From Lactobacillus kimbladii (GTDB lineage Bacteria; Bacillota; Bacilli; Lactobacillales; Lactobacillaceae): a stretch of 64,000 bases of DNA. Location: assembly GCF_000970755.1 (NCBI RefSeq), contig NZ_KQ034007.1, positions 572,240-636,239 of the forward strand. Direction: 5' to 3'. Made by a program: the position numbers and the translations under genes. The notes beneath the pieces are model-generated. The model had not been told where the DNA came from, ran no database searches, and worked only from the letters and a program-made list of their open reading frames with translations. Shown one piece after another: positions 17,586 to 28,560 of the stretch; the stretch's first letter is position 1; the number at the start of each line of letters is the position of its first letter.

Positions 17586-18962
17586 TTATCTTAAAGTTAG
17601 TTTAACGACACATTCACACCTTGGAGTCTGTGGCAACATGTCGACGTTTTCAATCAGTCTGACATTGTACGCTTCACTCAAAAGGACTAAATCTTGAGCG
17701 AGGGTAGATGGGTTACAGGAAATGTAAACAAAGGTTTTGGGTTTTACCCTCAACAGGGTTTTGATCAAGCTTTTGGCCAGACCAGTTCGTGGTGGGTCCA
17801 CAATCAGCGCATCAATTGGAATTCCATTTTGAGCTAGTTCAGGTAAAACTTTTTCTACACTTCCCTGAATATAATTAGCATTTTTAATATGATTGAGTTC
17901 AACGTTATGATTGGCGTCAGCAATTGCTTCAGGAATAGTTTCAATACCAATAACCTGTTTGACTTGATCTGCTGCTAAAATTCCCAGCGTTCCCACACCA
18001 CTGTATGCATCAATCAGGGTTTCATCTGCTTTTAAATCCAAAAATTTTAGTGCCCGTGAATAAAGGGTAATAGTTTGCACTGGATTTAACTGGAAGAATG
18101 CTCGCGGTGAAAGTGCAAACTTTTTACCTAAAATTTCATCAGTGATTTGGTTTTTACCTGTTAATTTAGTGGTTTTATTGCCCCAGACTTGGGGGTTACG
18201 CCAATCAGTTTCATTTTGAAAAACACTGACTACATTAGGAAGCCTCATAATCTCTTTTGCAAGTTGCTCCAGATTTTTAAGACTGTGGCCCACTGTAATT
18301 AAGGTTACTTGAATTTCGTGAGTGGCATAAGCCTGACGAACTACTATAGTTTTGAGCCCGTCAAAATGACGGTAAGGATCCGCAATTCTAATGTGCAGCT
18401 TTTCAACCAAAATTTTAATTTTGCGTTCAGTGTCTTGAGTTGCCAGACTTTGCGTTGGCATTTCGGGAAGATCAAAAAGTTCGTGCGAATTAGGTGCAAA
18501 AAGTCCTAAGTTAATTTGGCCATGAGACAGTTCAATTTGATATTGAGCCTTATTACGATAATGCCATTCTTCTGGAGCCGGAATTGTCTTTTTGACTTTA
18601 TACTTGCTGTAACCACGGGGATGATATTTTTTAAGGGCCTCAAGAACATTGTCCCGTTTAAATTCTAGCTGCTTAGAATAAGCTAAATGAGCAAGTTCGA
18701 GTCCACCAATTTCTGGATTGACATTAGTGGGGAAAGGTACTCTGTCAGGACTTTTTTCTTTAATACGGACCAGTTCTGCATCAATATAACGGGGGTATTC
18801 TGTAATAATTTTGGCAACAACTACTTCATTAGGCAGGGCACCGGGAATAAAAATTATTTTTTTGCGGTAATAGCCGATGCCTTCACCATTGATTCCTAGT
18901 CTTTTAATTGTAATAATAATGTCTTTATCTTTGGGATTGTTTTGATTAAATTTCTTGTACAT
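17586..18962 (-). CDS. rlmD: 23S rRNA (uracil-5-)-methyltransferase, RlmD/RlmCD type
   Basis: A 458-residue SAM-dependent methyltransferase that makes 5-methyluridine in 23S rRNA. An N-terminal TRAM domain (about residues 10-68) binds RNA. The catalytic domain has the motif DAYSGVGTLGILAA for SAM, VDPPRTGL, and the catalytic Cys in YISCNPSTLAQDL. Relatives with an iron-sulphur cluster carry a Cys cluster after the TRAM domain; here the matching stretch reads NPEIGGLELAHL with no Cys, so no cluster is expected. In Gram-positive bacteria one such enzyme often modifies both U747 and U1939. Confidence 0.9.
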   Translation of the reverse strand: MYKKFNQNNPKDKDIIITIKRLGINGEGIGYYRKKIIFIPGALPNEVVVAKIITEYPRYIDAELVRIKEKSPDRVPFPTNVNPEIGGLELAHLAYSKQLEFKRDNVLEALKKYHPRGYSKYKVKKTIPAPEEWHYRNKAQYQIELSHGQINLGLFAPNSHELFDLPEMPTQSLATQDTERKIKILVEKLHIRIADPYRHFDGLKTIVVRQAYATHEIQVTLITVGHSLKNLEQLAKEIMRLPNVVSVFQNETDWRNPQVWGNKTTKLTGKNQITDEILGKKFALSPRAFFQLNPVQTITLYSRALKFLDLKADETLIDAYSGVGTLGILAADQVKQVIGIETIPEAIADANHNVELNHIKNANYIQGSVEKVLPELAQNGIPIDALIVDPPRTGLAKSLIKTLLRVKPKTFVYISCNPSTLAQDLVLLSEAYNVRLIENVDMLPQTPRCECVVKLTLR

Positions 18963-19084
18963 AATTTTCTTTCTACAATAAAATATTAAATGTTAATAAT
19001 TAATTGTACTCCCAGTAAAAAGTATTTAGCAAGAAAGAGCAAAATTTGCTAGCATGGAATTAAGCGATAGAAAGGTGATCTTTA

Positions 19085-19900
19085 ATGCCAATTATTACTA
19101 AAGTTAGTAGTCAAAAAAGACCTGGCCGATTTAATATCTTTTTAGACGGTAAATATTCTTTTTCGGCTGCTGAACAGACTGTAGCTGAATTCGTGCTCTT
19201 AAAAGGGCAGGAACTGTCTGAAGAACAAATTGTGGCCATTAAGCAATTTGATGCTGACGCCAAGGCAACAAATATTGCGGCTAATTATTTGAGTTACGAG
19301 CCTCGGACTGTTTTTGAAGTTTTGCAATATCTTAATAAACATGGTATTGATAATGAATCTGCCCAGGCTGCGGTTAGTCAGATGACAGAAATGGGCTTTT
19401 TAGACGATGCCAAGTACGCCCAACTATTAGTCAGGCAAAATTTACGCATGGGTACCGATGGCCCACTTAGTATCAGCAATAAACTAAAGCAAAAGGGGAT
19501 TGATCCTGAAATAATCGACAATACTTTAGCCGAAATAGCTGACGATAAGTGGCTCGATGCTGGCAAAAGAGTGCTCAAATCAATGAAAAGCAAGGTAGGT
19601 AAGTTGTCGCAGCGAGAATTGGAACGAAAAATGACAACTAAGTTGTTAAACCACGGCTTTTCCGGTGCTCTTGCCAGTGCAATAATGGGGCAAATGGATT
19701 TTGCTCAAAATGAGGAAGATCAAATCGCAGCGTTAAAAAAGCAAGGAATCAAAGCTTATAAACGTTTTCGCCGCTTACCTGAAAGCCAAAGACAGAATAA
19801 AATACGCAATTACCTGTTTACACATGGTTTTGCCAGCAATGAAATTGATGCCTTTCTGGCCGGTGAAATTATTCCTTTAGATGAACTAGCTGAATATTAG
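19085..19900 (+). CDS. recX: RecX, modulator of RecA
   Basis: A 271-residue protein of the RecX family, which binds RecA filaments and limits their activity. The three-helix modules can be seen: AANYLSYEPRTVFEVLQYL, then MGFLDDAKYAQLLVRQNLRMG and later modules to about residue 250. It is longer than the Escherichia coli protein, as usual in Firmicutes. GAAAGGTGAT precedes the ATG. RecA itself is 31 kb downstream, not adjacent. A small protein gene follows after eight bases. Confidence 0.9.
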   Translation: MPIITKVSSQKRPGRFNIFLDGKYSFSAAEQTVAEFVLLKGQELSEEQIVAIKQFDADAKATNIAANYLSYEPRTVFEVLQYLNKHGIDNESAQAAVSQMTEMGFLDDAKYAQLLVRQNLRMGTDGPLSISNKLKQKGIDPEIIDNTLAEIADDKWLDAGKRVLKSMKSKVGKLSQRELERKMTTKLLNHGFSGALASAIMGQMDFAQNEEDQIAALKKQGIKAYKRFRRLPESQRQNKIRNYLFTHGFASNEIDAFLAGEIIPLDELAEY

Positions 19901-19908
19901 GAGAATTT

Positions 19909-20394
19909 ATGAAAAAACTGCAAAAAAAAGTAACATTTGTTGGTCGTCCTTTTCCAGATCAGGTGATGGATGAACAAAAAACTTTTAATCAGGCAAACAT
20001 GGAAATGGAACAAAATCAAGATTTCCAAGATTTTATTAGCAAAAACAATTTGAAAAATACTAGGAGCAGTATGGTGGTTTTTGGTCCTGAAAATTTCATG
20101 TATTGGTATGGTGTTGTTGCACCAAGCAATATCAAAGTTTCTCAAGGCTTAATGAAATTTGTTTTACCTGAAACCCAAGTTGCAATTGAAGAAAAAACCG
20201 ATCAAAACATTTCCTTTTTTAGTCAACCTTTAAATATGGTAATTTCACAGTTTTTAGCTGCTGTTGCAGATGAAGGCATTAAAATTTACCAAAATCCGGG
20301 AGATAGTTTGACTCCCTATATTTTGCAAAACTTGAATTTAGACACAAAAAAACTGACCCAAGAATTATATCTTGAAGACAGTCTTAAGAATTAG
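19909..20394 (+). CDS. conserved hypothetical protein
   Basis: A 161-residue soluble protein without a motif that I can name. It has strand-like stretches rich in aromatic residues (SSMVVFGPENFMYWYGVVAP) and a helical end. AGGAG lies before the ATG, and it is eight bases after recX, so it is in that transcript. Its last bases overlap the convergent membrane protein gene by 4. Function unknown; probably a lactobacillus-specific family. Confidence 0.65.
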   Translation: MKKLQKKVTFVGRPFPDQVMDEQKTFNQANMEMEQNQDFQDFISKNNLKNTRSSMVVFGPENFMYWYGVVAPSNIKVSQGLMKFVLPETQVAIEEKTDQNISFFSQPLNMVISQFLAAVADEGIKIYQNPGDSLTPYILQNLNLDTKKLTQELYLEDSLKN

Positions 20395-20852
20395 TGTTGT
20401 TTGGGATCAATTGACAGGTTGTCATACTCCACATATGCACCAAGACAAGTTGACAAAAGCATGATCAGCATCACGATGCCGGCAGATTTACCCACAATCT
20501 GATCAAGTGTTAAAAATTCTCTAACCACAAAAGTGGCAGCAAAGCAGAGAATGAAATCCAAAATTACGTTAGCAATTTGCAAAAGATAGCGTCTTCTGAT
20601 ACTGAAAAAACGTAACAATTGCTTTAAAAAGCCATCGTTTATTTCGACTGCCAGCAAATCGACCGGTCTTTGAATCGTTGCCTTAATTGCAAACATAATT
20701 AAGGCACCGACTGTTGCACCAATACTAGTGCGAAAAAGATCAGCGGAATGTAAAACCAGAGCGTCATAACCAATACCAATAATGGTAAGACTGCATAGAT
20801 AGGGAATTAACAGTAAGAATGTGAAAACAAGTATGACATGACTTTTTTTCAT
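20391..20852 (-). CDS. putative membrane protein
   Basis: A 153-residue protein with four hydrophobic segments (about residues 5-30, 43-62, 90-112 and 121-140) and a basic loop IRRRYLLQ between the second and third. GAGGT precedes the ATG. No family recognised. It is divergent from the CorC-like gene, with about 100 bases between them. Confidence 0.6.
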   Translation of the reverse strand: MKKSHVILVFTFLLLIPYLCSLTIIGIGYDALVLHSADLFRTSIGATVGALIMFAIKATIQRPVDLLAVEINDGFLKQLLRFFSIRRRYLLQIANVILDFILCFAATFVVREFLTLDQIVGKSAGIVMLIMLLSTCLGAYVEYDNLSIDPKQH

Positions 20853-20951
20853 AGTTTGACCTCATTTCTTACGTGCTATTCTAACATATTGTGTGCGTAC
20901 ATGATATAATGTTGGTATTTAATACGTTATTTTAAGAAAGAGAGCAATAAA

Positions 20952-21824
20952 ATGGCTAGCGACCCCGACAAGGGGAATTTATTTGAGCGTTTCAAAAATA
21001 AATTTTCCCCTACAAACGATGAAGAAACAAGAGAGCGCTTAATTACAGAAATTGAAGATTTACACAAAAATAAGAAGATTAGTGACAATGAATTTTCAAT
21101 GTTAAATGCAGTTTTGGATTTTCAGGGACGAATGGTACGTGAAGTGATGGTACCCAGAATTGATGCTTTCATGGTTGATTGCCAGGAAAGTTTGCAGGAT
21201 CATCTCAAAGAAATACTGCGTGAACCATATTCCAGAATACCGGTTTATCAACATGATAAGGATAAAATAGTTGGTATTATTCATATTCGCACCGTTTTGC
21301 GTAAAGCTTGGGAGAAGGGTTTTGATAATATTACCTACGATGATGTCATGAATCCGCCACTTTTTGCGCCAGAAACAACCGAACTTAGAGAGTTACTCGT
21401 TGAGATGCAGCAGACACAGCAGCAATTAGCTATTTTAACCGATGAATATGGTGGAGTAGTCGGAATAGCAACCATTGAGGATATTATCGAAGAGATAGTT
21501 GGTAATATTGATGATGAAGTTGATCAAACTGAGGTTTTAGTGCACCAGCTTGCCCCTAATAAGTATGTCATTTATGGTAAAATGCCTCTTGATGATTTTA
21601 ACGAACAATTCGGTACGGATTTGGAAATGGAAGACGTTGATACCATTGCCGGCTACATGATCACTAAATTAGGCATAATTCCTGCCAAAGGCGAAAAATT
21701 GTCGGTTAAATTAGATAACGGCATGGTGTTAACTACCAGAAGAATGATGCGTTCAAGATTGATGACTGTTTTATTAACTATACCTGAAGCAAAACCTAAG
21801 AAGAAAGAAGAACAAAATACTTAA
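20952..21824 (+). CDS. CorC/HlyC-type CBS domain protein
   Basis: A 290-residue soluble protein. It has an N-terminal acidic helix region, two CBS domains (about residues 60-190; [11 protein letters not shown] and [20 protein letters not shown]) and a C-terminal CorC_HlyC domain (about 200-280). It lacks the DUF21 membrane domain of the larger CorB-type proteins. Relatives are linked to magnesium and cobalt handling, though the mechanism is uncertain; nucleotide binding by the CBS pair is likely. Its stop overlaps the ATG of the RF3 gene (TAATG), so the two are coupled. Confidence 0.85.
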   Translation: MASDPDKGNLFERFKNKFSPTNDEETRERLITEIEDLHKNKKISDNEFSMLNAVLDFQGRMVREVMVPRIDAFMVDCQESLQDHLKEILREPYSRIPVYQHDKDKIVGIIHIRTVLRKAWEKGFDNITYDDVMNPPLFAPETTELRELLVEMQQTQQQLAILTDEYGGVVGIATIEDIIEEIVGNIDDEVDQTEVLVHQLAPNKYVIYGKMPLDDFNEQFGTDLEMEDVDTIAGYMITKLGIIPAKGEKLSVKLDNGMVLTTRRMMRSRLMTVLLTIPEAKPKKKEEQNT

Positions 21825-23395
21825 TGAGTAATGAACTGTTAGATAAGGTAAATAAAAGAAGAACATTTGCTATCATATCGCACCCAGATGCAGGGAAGAC
21901 TACGATCACGGAGCAAATGCTTCTTTTTGGTGGTGTGATTCGCAGTGCCGGGACGGTCAAGGCGCGTAAAAGCGGCCATTATGCTACCAGTGATTGGATG
22001 GAAATTGAAAAGCAACGTGGCATTTCAGTTACCAGCTCCGTCATGCAATTTGAGTATCAGGGAAAGAGAATCAATATTCTTGATACTCCAGGGCACGAAG
22101 ACTTTTCCGAAGATACTTATCGCACTTTAATGGCAGTTGACTCAGCAGTCATGGTGATTGATTCAGCTAAAGGTATTGAACCGCAAACCAAAAAATTATT
22201 TAAGGTCGTGAAACAAAGGGGAATTCCGATTTTTACTTTCATGAACAAGTTGGATCGTGACGGCAGACCTCCTTTGGATTTGATTGCTGAACTTGAAGAC
22301 TTGCTGGGCATTGAAGGAGTGGCTATGAATTGGCCAATTGGGTCGGGTCAAACCTTACAAGGACTATATGATATCGCTAATAACAAAATTGAAATGTATC
22401 ATAAAGATGGACCTGACCGCTTTTTATCACTAGATAAAGATGGTAAATTGCCCGACAGTGAACCTTTTAGTCAAAATCCACAATTTCAAGATACCCTAGG
22501 AGAAATTGAATTAATTAAAGAGGCCGGCAATCAGTTTGATTTGCAAAAGATTGCTAAAGGTGATCAGACTCCAGTCTTCTTTGGTTCTGCCTTGACAAAC
22601 TTTGGTGTTGAAACTTTCCTGCAAAGCTTTGTCAAAATGGCTCCTGCACCTGCAAGTCATATAGTTAATGAAACTGAAGTCCTGGCTCCTGATAATCAAG
22701 AATTTACTGGCTTTGTATTTAAAATTCAGGCTAATATGAATCCTCATCACCGTGATCGCATTGCTTTTGTCCGAATTGGCAGTGGCGAATTTAAAAAAGG
22801 CTTGGATGTAACTTTGGCTCGGACTGGTAAAGCGATTAGACTTAATAATGCTACCGAGTTTATGTCGAGTGAAAGGATGCAGGTTTCAGATGCAGTTGCT
22901 GGGGATATAGTTGGTTTATATGATACCGGTAATTTTCAAATTGGCGACAGTATTTATGCTGGCAAAAACAAAGTGGTTTATCCACCGCTGCCAGAATTTA
23001 CTCCAGAATTATTTGTAAGAGTCACTGCAAAAAATGTGATGAAGCAGAAATCATTTCATAAGGGAATGGTCCAACTGGTTCAAGAGGGTGCAATTCAGTT
23101 GTACCAAAATTATCAAACTGATGAATATATCTTGGGTGCTGTTGGTCAATTGCAATTTGAAGTCTTTAAATTCAGAATGAAAAATGAGTATAATTCAGAC
23201 GTTGAGATGACTAATATTGGTCATCGCGTAGCGCGCTGGATTGATCCTGAACAACTTGATCCAGCTATGGCAAATAGCCGAAATCTGCTAGTTAAAGATC
23301 GTTATGGTCAACCACTATTTTTGTTTGAAAATCAATTTGCGGAGCGCTTTTTTAAAGATAAATATCCTGATGTTAAATTAACTGAAAAGTTGTAA
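21824..23395 (+). CDS. prfC: peptide chain release factor 3
   Basis: A 523-residue translational GTPase that removes RF1 or RF2 from the ribosome after termination. G motifs: [13 protein letters not shown] (G1), [14 protein letters not shown] (G3) and NKLD (G4); RGISVTSS is the switch I Thr region. Length and order match RF3, not the homologous EF-G or TetM. It is co-translated with the CBS protein upstream, and a terminator follows. Confidence 0.95.
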   Translation: MSNELLDKVNKRRTFAIISHPDAGKTTITEQMLLFGGVIRSAGTVKARKSGHYATSDWMEIEKQRGISVTSSVMQFEYQGKRINILDTPGHEDFSEDTYRTLMAVDSAVMVIDSAKGIEPQTKKLFKVVKQRGIPIFTFMNKLDRDGRPPLDLIAELEDLLGIEGVAMNWPIGSGQTLQGLYDIANNKIEMYHKDGPDRFLSLDKDGKLPDSEPFSQNPQFQDTLGEIELIKEAGNQFDLQKIAKGDQTPVFFGSALTNFGVETFLQSFVKMAPAPASHIVNETEVLAPDNQEFTGFVFKIQANMNPHHRDRIAFVRIGSGEFKKGLDVTLARTGKAIRLNNATEFMSSERMQVSDAVAGDIVGLYDTGNFQIGDSIYAGKNKVVYPPLPEFTPELFVRVTAKNVMKQKSFHKGMVQLVQEGAIQLYQNYQTDEYILGAVGQLQFEVFKFRMKNEYNSDVEMTNIGHRVARWIDPEQLDPAMANSRNLLVKDRYGQPLFLFENQFAERFFKDKYPDVKLTEKL

Positions 23396-23396
23396 T

Positions 23397-23428
23397 AAAA
23401 AAACTGGCTTTTAAGCCAGCTTTTTTAT
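23397..23428. terminator. terminator between prfC and the DUF1827 gene
   Basis: CTGGCTT and AAGCCAG form the stem, with A and T tracts on each side; it serves both convergent genes. Confidence 0.8.
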
Positions 23429-23706
23429 TTATCAATATGGATTTCAATGACATGTTGACTTTTATCAAAGGTCAATATATATGAAGGGTCTTTTTCTTTA
23501 ATTAAGCGTTCAATCACAAAATCTGTTTCCTCTTTACGCACTCGTCGATTGTGATTTTCCAAAACAATTCCGATCGCCTTATCACTTTCGGTGTAGATAA
23601 CAGAGGTATTACCCAAAGAGTAAACCTTAACATAATTTACATTGGTCGAATTTAATTGACTGTGAACTAGGTCCCTGTAGCTATTGGTTACATCTATTAA
23701 ATGCAT
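23425..23706 (-). CDS. DUF1827 family protein
   Basis: A 93-residue protein matching DUF1827, found in Lactobacillales and uncharacterised: MHLIDVTNSYRDLVHSQL at the start and the pattern SVIYTESDKAIGIVLENHNR in the middle. I start at the ATG at 23706, where the family normally begins; a GTG three codons earlier is the alternative. Monocistronic, convergent with prfC. Confidence 0.8.
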   Translation of the reverse strand: MHLIDVTNSYRDLVHSQLNSTNVNYVKVYSLGNTSVIYTESDKAIGIVLENHNRRVRKEETDFVIERLIKEKDPSYILTFDKSQHVIEIHIDK

Positions 23707-23775
23707 GGATTTCACCCGTTTCTTCTAGTAGTTCTTTTTATTTTAGTATACAACTTATTAAAACTTTTTTCTTTA

Positions 23776-23815
23776 GTAAAAAGCATGATTATTATTATCT
23801 GTAATAATCATGCTT
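23776..23815 (-). terminator. terminator of clpE
   Basis: A perfect 14-bp stem (23781-23794 with 23802-23815) and, on the minus strand, TTTTTA after it. It lies just past the clpE stop. Confidence 0.8.
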
Positions 23816-23833
23816 AATGAAGAGTTACTTTAA

Positions 23834-26044
23834 CTAATTATTTGTAGTTTGATCAACGGACTCAGTAGCACTGTTTTCATTATTATCTTCACTAATGATA
23901 ATTTGATTATCAGAAACACTGGCAATTAAATTCTTGGCAGTGGAATGATCAAGTTTGTAGTCGGCAACCTTGTCTTCAATTTCCTCCTGAATAGTTCTAC
24001 GTAATGGTCTTGCACCCATAGCAGGATTGTAGCCTTCATCAACCAATTTCTTCTTAGCATCATCACTAACAGTGATTTGTAAGCCTTGGTTCTTAACCAT
24101 GTTGTTAACATCGGTGAGCATTAAGTTGACAATTTTCACTAAGTCGTCCTTGGTTAATTCGTTGAATTCGATCACGTCGTCTAAACGGTTTAAGAATTCA
24201 GGCTTAAAGAACTGACTCATTGAATTTCTGGCAGTATCAGGTTTATCTTTAGCATTTTCAGCAGCGAAACCTACACTGGCATTTTTAATACCCTGACCAG
24301 CATTAGAAGTCATGATAATAATTGTATCTTTGAATGATACAGTTCTGCCTTGAGAATCGGTCAAACGACCATCATCTAATATCTGCAGGAAAAGATTCAT
24401 AACTGCTGGATCAGCTTTTTCAATTTCGTCCAGCAAGATCAAACTATATGGATGACGACGTACACGTTCAGTTAATTGACCAGCTTCTTCATAGCCGACA
24501 TAACCAGGTGCCGAACCAATCAATTTGGAAACTGAATATGATTCCATATATTCTGACATGTCAAAACGAATTAGAGCATTTTCTGAACCAAACATTTGCT
24601 TGGCCAACTGCTTAGCCAGTTCCGTTTTACCGACACCGGTTGGTCCAACAAAGAGGAAGGAGCCAATTGGACGACCTGATTTATTAAAGCCTATCCGATT
24701 ACGCCGTATTGCTCGTGCCAGCTTATCGACTGCCTTATCTTGCCCAATAACATGTGCTTTCAAATTTGGCGCTAAATTTTGCAACTGGTTTTCTTCTTGC
24801 TTTTGCAAGTCCCCAACGGGAATGCCAGTTTTTTCTTCCACGATCTTATTCATAATTTTACTAGTGATCACTGGCGATTTATCTGGATCAACCTTTTGAT
24901 CTTTCATCTTATTATATTTCTCAATTTGATCGCGGTAGTAGGCAGCTTTTTCGTAATCTTCGTTCTTTAAGGATTCCTGCTTTAGTTTTTGGGCTGCATC
25001 AATTCGCTCTTTCATTTTATCTTTATCAACATATGGAATCGTCAGATTCATGCGTGAACCTGCTTCATCAAGCAAATCGATGGCTTTATCCGGTAAGAAA
25101 CGATCTTGAATATAACGCTCAGATAGTTCAGCAGCAGCTTTAATGGCATCATCAGTGTAGTGAACGTGATGATAATCTTCATAGCGCTTTTGAATACCCT
25201 TTAAAATACGGATAGTTTCTTGAACCGAAGGCTCTTTAACGTCAACGGGCTGGAAACGTCTTGCCAGAGCAGAATCTTTTTCAATTTCACGATATTCCTT
25301 TAAGGTTGTCGCACCAACTAGTTGTAAATCACCGCGGGCAAGAGCAGGTTTAATAATATTGCCTGCATCCATTCCGCCTTCAGCATTGCCTGCACCAACT
25401 ATTTCGTGAATCTCATCAATAAAGAGAATGATATCGTCATGATTTTCTACTTCTTTGAGCAGTTGTTGCATACGCTGTTCAAATTGACCGCGAATGCCTG
25501 TACCTTGTACTAAAGAAACTACATTTAATGATATTATTCTTTTGTCTTGCAGTTTGGCAGGAACTGAGCCATCGACAATTTGTTGAGCTAAGCCTTCAAC
25601 TACAGCAGTTTTACCGACACCGGCTTCACCAATTAAAACTGGGTTGTTTTTTGTTCTGCGATTTAAAATTTCGATCACACGTGCGATTTCTTTATCGCGC
25701 CCGATGACTGGGTCAATCTTGCCCTTTCTTGCCAGTGCAGTTAGATCTGTTCCATATTGATCTAAAAGTGAACGACCACCGCCTGCACCATTATTTCCAT
25801 TGGTATTGCCGGGTCCGCCATTACTCATTCTGGGATCTCCTGGATTTCCAACGTTGCCATTGTAATTAAACAGGTCGCTGAAATCGCCAAAAAAGCCATT
25901 ATTGTCATTATTCATATTAATATTTCCTTGTTGTTTAAGTTGTTGATAACATTGTCCGCACAAATTAATTTCGCGACTTTGTCCATTAACCTTTGCAAAT
26001 AAGTGAATGGAAGCTGGTCGTTTTTGACAGTTTTGACAAAGCAT
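23834..26044 (-). CDS. clpE: ATP-dependent Clp protease ATPase subunit ClpE
   Basis: A 736-residue Hsp100 unfoldase that feeds proteins into ClpP. The N-terminal zinc finger with Cys3, Cys6, Cys29 and Cys32 marks ClpE. Two AAA+ modules follow: Walker [11 protein letters not shown] in the first and [11 protein letters not shown] in the second; between them is a UVR coiled-coil region ([20 protein letters not shown]). A Gly/Asn-rich linker separates the zinc finger and the first module. I use the ATG at 26044 after AAAGGCGG. A CIRCE element lies upstream, so HrcA control is predicted; a heat and stress role fits. Confidence 0.95.
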   Translation of the reverse strand: MLCQNCQKRPASIHLFAKVNGQSREINLCGQCYQQLKQQGNINMNNDNNGFFGDFSDLFNYNGNVGNPGDPRMSNGGPGNTNGNNGAGGGRSLLDQYGTDLTALARKGKIDPVIGRDKEIARVIEILNRRTKNNPVLIGEAGVGKTAVVEGLAQQIVDGSVPAKLQDKRIISLNVVSLVQGTGIRGQFEQRMQQLLKEVENHDDIILFIDEIHEIVGAGNAEGGMDAGNIIKPALARGDLQLVGATTLKEYREIEKDSALARRFQPVDVKEPSVQETIRILKGIQKRYEDYHHVHYTDDAIKAAAELSERYIQDRFLPDKAIDLLDEAGSRMNLTIPYVDKDKMKERIDAAQKLKQESLKNEDYEKAAYYRDQIEKYNKMKDQKVDPDKSPVITSKIMNKIVEEKTGIPVGDLQKQEENQLQNLAPNLKAHVIGQDKAVDKLARAIRRNRIGFNKSGRPIGSFLFVGPTGVGKTELAKQLAKQMFGSENALIRFDMSEYMESYSVSKLIGSAPGYVGYEEAGQLTERVRRHPYSLILLDEIEKADPAVMNLFLQILDDGRLTDSQGRTVSFKDTIIIMTSNAGQGIKNASVGFAAENAKDKPDTARNSMSQFFKPEFLNRLDDVIEFNELTKDDLVKIVNLMLTDVNNMVKNQGLQITVSDDAKKKLVDEGYNPAMGARPLRRTIQEEIEDKVADYKLDHSTAKNLIASVSDNQIIISEDNNENSATESVDQTTNN

Positions 26045-26084
26045 TGTATTACCGCCTTTCATATCAGTTTACTAAATTATATAA

Positions 26085-26111
26085 TTAGCACTCGGAATAA
26101 TCAAGTGCTAA
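26085..26111 (-). promoter_or_regulatory. CIRCE element (HrcA operator) of clpE
   Basis: TTAGCACTC, nine bases, then AAGTGCTAA: the CIRCE consensus TTAGCACTC-N9-GAGTGCTAA with one mismatch. It lies 41 bases before the clpE start. In many Firmicutes clpE is controlled by CtsR; no clear CtsR heptad repeat was seen here. Confidence 0.85.
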
Positions 26112-26214
26112 AACTTGGATCTTATTATTTGTAAGTATGCTAAATATGCTAAAATACATGTAGGCAAAATCAAAAATGTTGCTGAAATAATATAGATTAA
26201 AAGCGGTGGTAAAT

Positions 26215-26397
26215 TTGGATTATCAGAAAATTCTTGAGCAGTTGGCAGATGGTGAACTAGATCATTATGAGGTTGATCCTAAAGATGCTTTTGAATTTCA
26301 ATCTGCATTAAGGTCTTTTGGTAAAAGGCAAAACATAACGGGAAAGGCCTTGCGGGGTGGTAAGATAATTTATTCGCAGTCCAAAACTGGAGTTTAA
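26215..26397 (+). CDS. small conserved protein
   Basis: A 60-residue acidic protein, MDYQKILEQLADGELDHYEV at its start and ending near GKALRGGKIIYSQ. It has no membrane segment and I know no function. A TTG start at 26215 is chosen because GCGGTGG stands just ahead; a GTG at 26206 would overlap that site. The sequence looks like a single folded helix-strand unit and resembles short proteins seen next to ptsH in lactobacilli. Confidence 0.6.
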   Translation: MDYQKILEQLADGELDHYEVDPKDAFEFQSALRSFGKRQNITGKALRGGKIIYSQSKTGV

Positions 26398-26400
26398 TGA

Positions 26401-26414
26401 TGTAAACTGTTACA
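26401..26414 (+). promoter_or_regulatory. cre-like site upstream of ptsHI
   Basis: TGTAAACTGTTACA matches the CcpA box TGWAANCGNTNWCA at all fixed positions but the central G. It stands about 100 bases before ptsH. Confidence 0.45.
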
Positions 26415-26510
26415 TTTATGTTGTCTAATTCACAAAAAAATGATAGTCTAAGTAAGCGAATAGGTATTTACTACCGTTTTGATTTTTTGAATTAAAAGGA
26501 GATATATATA

Positions 26511-26777
26511 ATGGAAAAACGCGATTTTCATGTTGTTGCAGAAACAGGTATTCATGCTCGTCCAGCTACTTTGCTAGTACAAGCAGCTTCTAAGTTTGGT
26601 TCAGATATCAACTTGGAATACAATGGTAAATCAGTTAACTTGAAATCAATCATGGGTGTTATGTCACTCGGAGTTGGTAAAAATGCTGATGTCACAATCA
26701 GTGCTGATGGTGATGATGAAAAAGACGCCATCAACGCTATTTCTGAAACAATGAAAAAAGAGGGTTTAGCTGAATAA
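26511..26777 (+). CDS. ptsH: phosphocarrier protein HPr
   Basis: An 88-residue general PTS protein. His15 (in TGIHARPAT) accepts phosphate from enzyme I and passes it to EIIA proteins; Ser46 (in LKSIMGVM) is the regulatory site for HPr kinase, which makes HPr a CcpA corepressor. AAAGGAG lies before the ATG. Its stop overlaps the ptsI start. It serves the PTS permease at 390 and the EIIA at 38934 among others. Confidence 0.98.
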   Translation: MEKRDFHVVAETGIHARPATLLVQAASKFGSDINLEYNGKSVNLKSIMGVMSLGVGKNADVTISADGDDEKDAINAISETMKKEGLAE

Positions 26778-28510
26778 TGACCAAGACTTTAAAAGGAATT
26801 GCTGCAAGTGATGGTATTGCTGTAGCACCAGCCTATCTCTTGGTTGAACCTGATCTTTCATTTTCAAAAACTACGGTTAGCGATGTTGAAAGTGAGTTAG
26901 CACGCTATAAGAAGGCAATTTCAGTATCAACTGCTGAAGTTGAAAAAATCCGTGATAGCGCAAAAAAGAGTTTAGGTGAAGATGAAGCTCAAGTTTTTGA
27001 AGCTCACCTGATGATCTTAAATGATCCTGAATTTACTGGTGCCATTGAAAATGAAATTAAGGAACAAAAAGTTAATAGTGAAGCTGCGCTAGATGAAACT
27101 GCACAAAAATTTATCAGCATTTTTGAAGGGATGACTGATAATACTTACATGCAGCAACGTGCAGCTGATGTACGAGATGTTTCTAAGAGAATTATGGCTC
27201 ATTTGCTGGGCAAAGAATTGCCCAACCCGGCATCAATTGATCACGAAGTAATTGTGGTAGCTCATGACTTGACACCAAGTGACACTGCTCAATTAAATAA
27301 GAAGTTTGTTAAGGGCTTTGTTACTGACATTGGTGGACGGACTGCGCACTCAGCAATTATGGCACGTTCTTTGGAATTACCTGCTGTTGTAGGTACTGAA
27401 TCAATCACAAAGGATGTCCAAAATGGTGATACAGTTGCTGTTGATGGCCTGAATGGTGATGTTATCGTTAAGCCAACTGATAGCGAGATTGAGGAATATA
27501 AGCAAAAAAGTGCTGACTTCTTGAAGCAGAAAGCTGAATGGGAAAAATTAAAGAATGAACCATCAGTAACTGCAGATGGTAAGAAATTCACAATTGCAGC
27601 TAATATTGGTACGCCAAATGATATGCCAGGGGTAAATGATAATGGCGCCGAGGCTGTAGGTCTTTATAGAACTGAATTCTTGTATATGGACTCAAAGGAT
27701 TTCCCAACAGAGGATGAACAATTTGAAGCCTATAAGAAAGTTATCGAAGGCATGCATGGCAAGCAGGTTATTATCAGAACCATGGACATTGGTGGCGATA
27801 AGCATCTTGATTACTGGGACTTACCGGAAGAAATGAACCCATTTTTAGGTGTACGTGCAATTAGACTTTCACTGCAAAATGAGGATATTTTCCGTACTCA
27901 GCTTCGTGCTTTATTACGTGCGTCTTCTTATGGTAAGTTGGGCATAATGTTCCCAATGATTGGTACCTTAAACGAATTACGCAAGGCTAAAGCAATTTTA
28001 GGTGAAGAAAAAGATAAGCTAGTGGCAAAGGGCGTTAAAATCGGTTCAGACTTAGAAGTAGGAATGATGATTGAAGTTCCAGCTGCTGCCGTTTTAGCTG
28101 ACCAATTAGCAAAAGAAGTTGACTTCTTCTCAATTGGTACTAATGATTTGATCCAATATACAATGGCTGCTGACCGTGGTAATGACAATGTTTCTTACCT
28201 GTATCAACCAGCGAACCCATCAGTTTTACGTTTAATAAAGCATACAATTGATGCAGCTCATGAAAATGGTATTTGGTGTGGCATGTGTGGTGAAGCTGCT
28301 GGAGACAGTACCATGTTCCCAATTCTCTTATCAATGGGCTTAGATGAGTATTCAATGAGCGCTACTTCAATTTTACGCATCAGAAGTTTGATGAAGAAGC
28401 TTAATACTAATGACATCAAGGAATTAGCTAATAAAGCTTGTTATGTTTCAGAAACTGCTGAAGAAAACGAAAAATTGGTTAGTGATTTAATGAAAAAAGT
28501 AAGCAATTAA
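26777..28510 (+). CDS. ptsI: PTS enzyme I
   Basis: A 577-residue cytoplasmic phosphotransferase that takes phosphate from phosphoenolpyruvate and gives it to HPr. The phosphorylated His191 is in [15 protein letters not shown]; the C-terminal PEP-binding barrel shows [16 protein letters not shown] and [10 protein letters not shown]. The start overlaps the ptsH stop (TAATG), the common ptsHI layout. A terminator follows. Confidence 0.98.
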   Translation: MTKTLKGIAASDGIAVAPAYLLVEPDLSFSKTTVSDVESELARYKKAISVSTAEVEKIRDSAKKSLGEDEAQVFEAHLMILNDPEFTGAIENEIKEQKVNSEAALDETAQKFISIFEGMTDNTYMQQRAADVRDVSKRIMAHLLGKELPNPASIDHEVIVVAHDLTPSDTAQLNKKFVKGFVTDIGGRTAHSAIMARSLELPAVVGTESITKDVQNGDTVAVDGLNGDVIVKPTDSEIEEYKQKSADFLKQKAEWEKLKNEPSVTADGKKFTIAANIGTPNDMPGVNDNGAEAVGLYRTEFLYMDSKDFPTEDEQFEAYKKVIEGMHGKQVIIRTMDIGGDKHLDYWDLPEEMNPFLGVRAIRLSLQNEDIFRTQLRALLRASSYGKLGIMFPMIGTLNELRKAKAILGEEKDKLVAKGVKIGSDLEVGMMIEVPAAAVLADQLAKEVDFFSIGTNDLIQYTMAADRGNDNVSYLYQPANPSVLRLIKHTIDAAHENGIWCGMCGEAAGDSTMFPILLSMGLDEYSMSATSILRIRSLMKKLNTNDIKELANKACYVSETAEENEKLVSDLMKKVSN

Positions 28511-28520
28511 ATATATTTTT

Positions 28521-28560
28521 AAAAAGGGTACAATTTCATAAATTTGTGTATCCTTTTTTA
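28521..28560 (+). terminator. terminator of ptsHI
   Basis: Imperfect hairpin: AAAAAGGGTACAA pairs with TTGTGTATCCTTTTTT, followed by T residues. Confidence 0.75.

Noticed and set aside
17355-17594. 79-codon open frame between the hydrolase and rlmD genes
   Set aside because: It has no ribosome binding site, runs through the terminator hairpin at 17544-17583 and shows no protein-like pattern.
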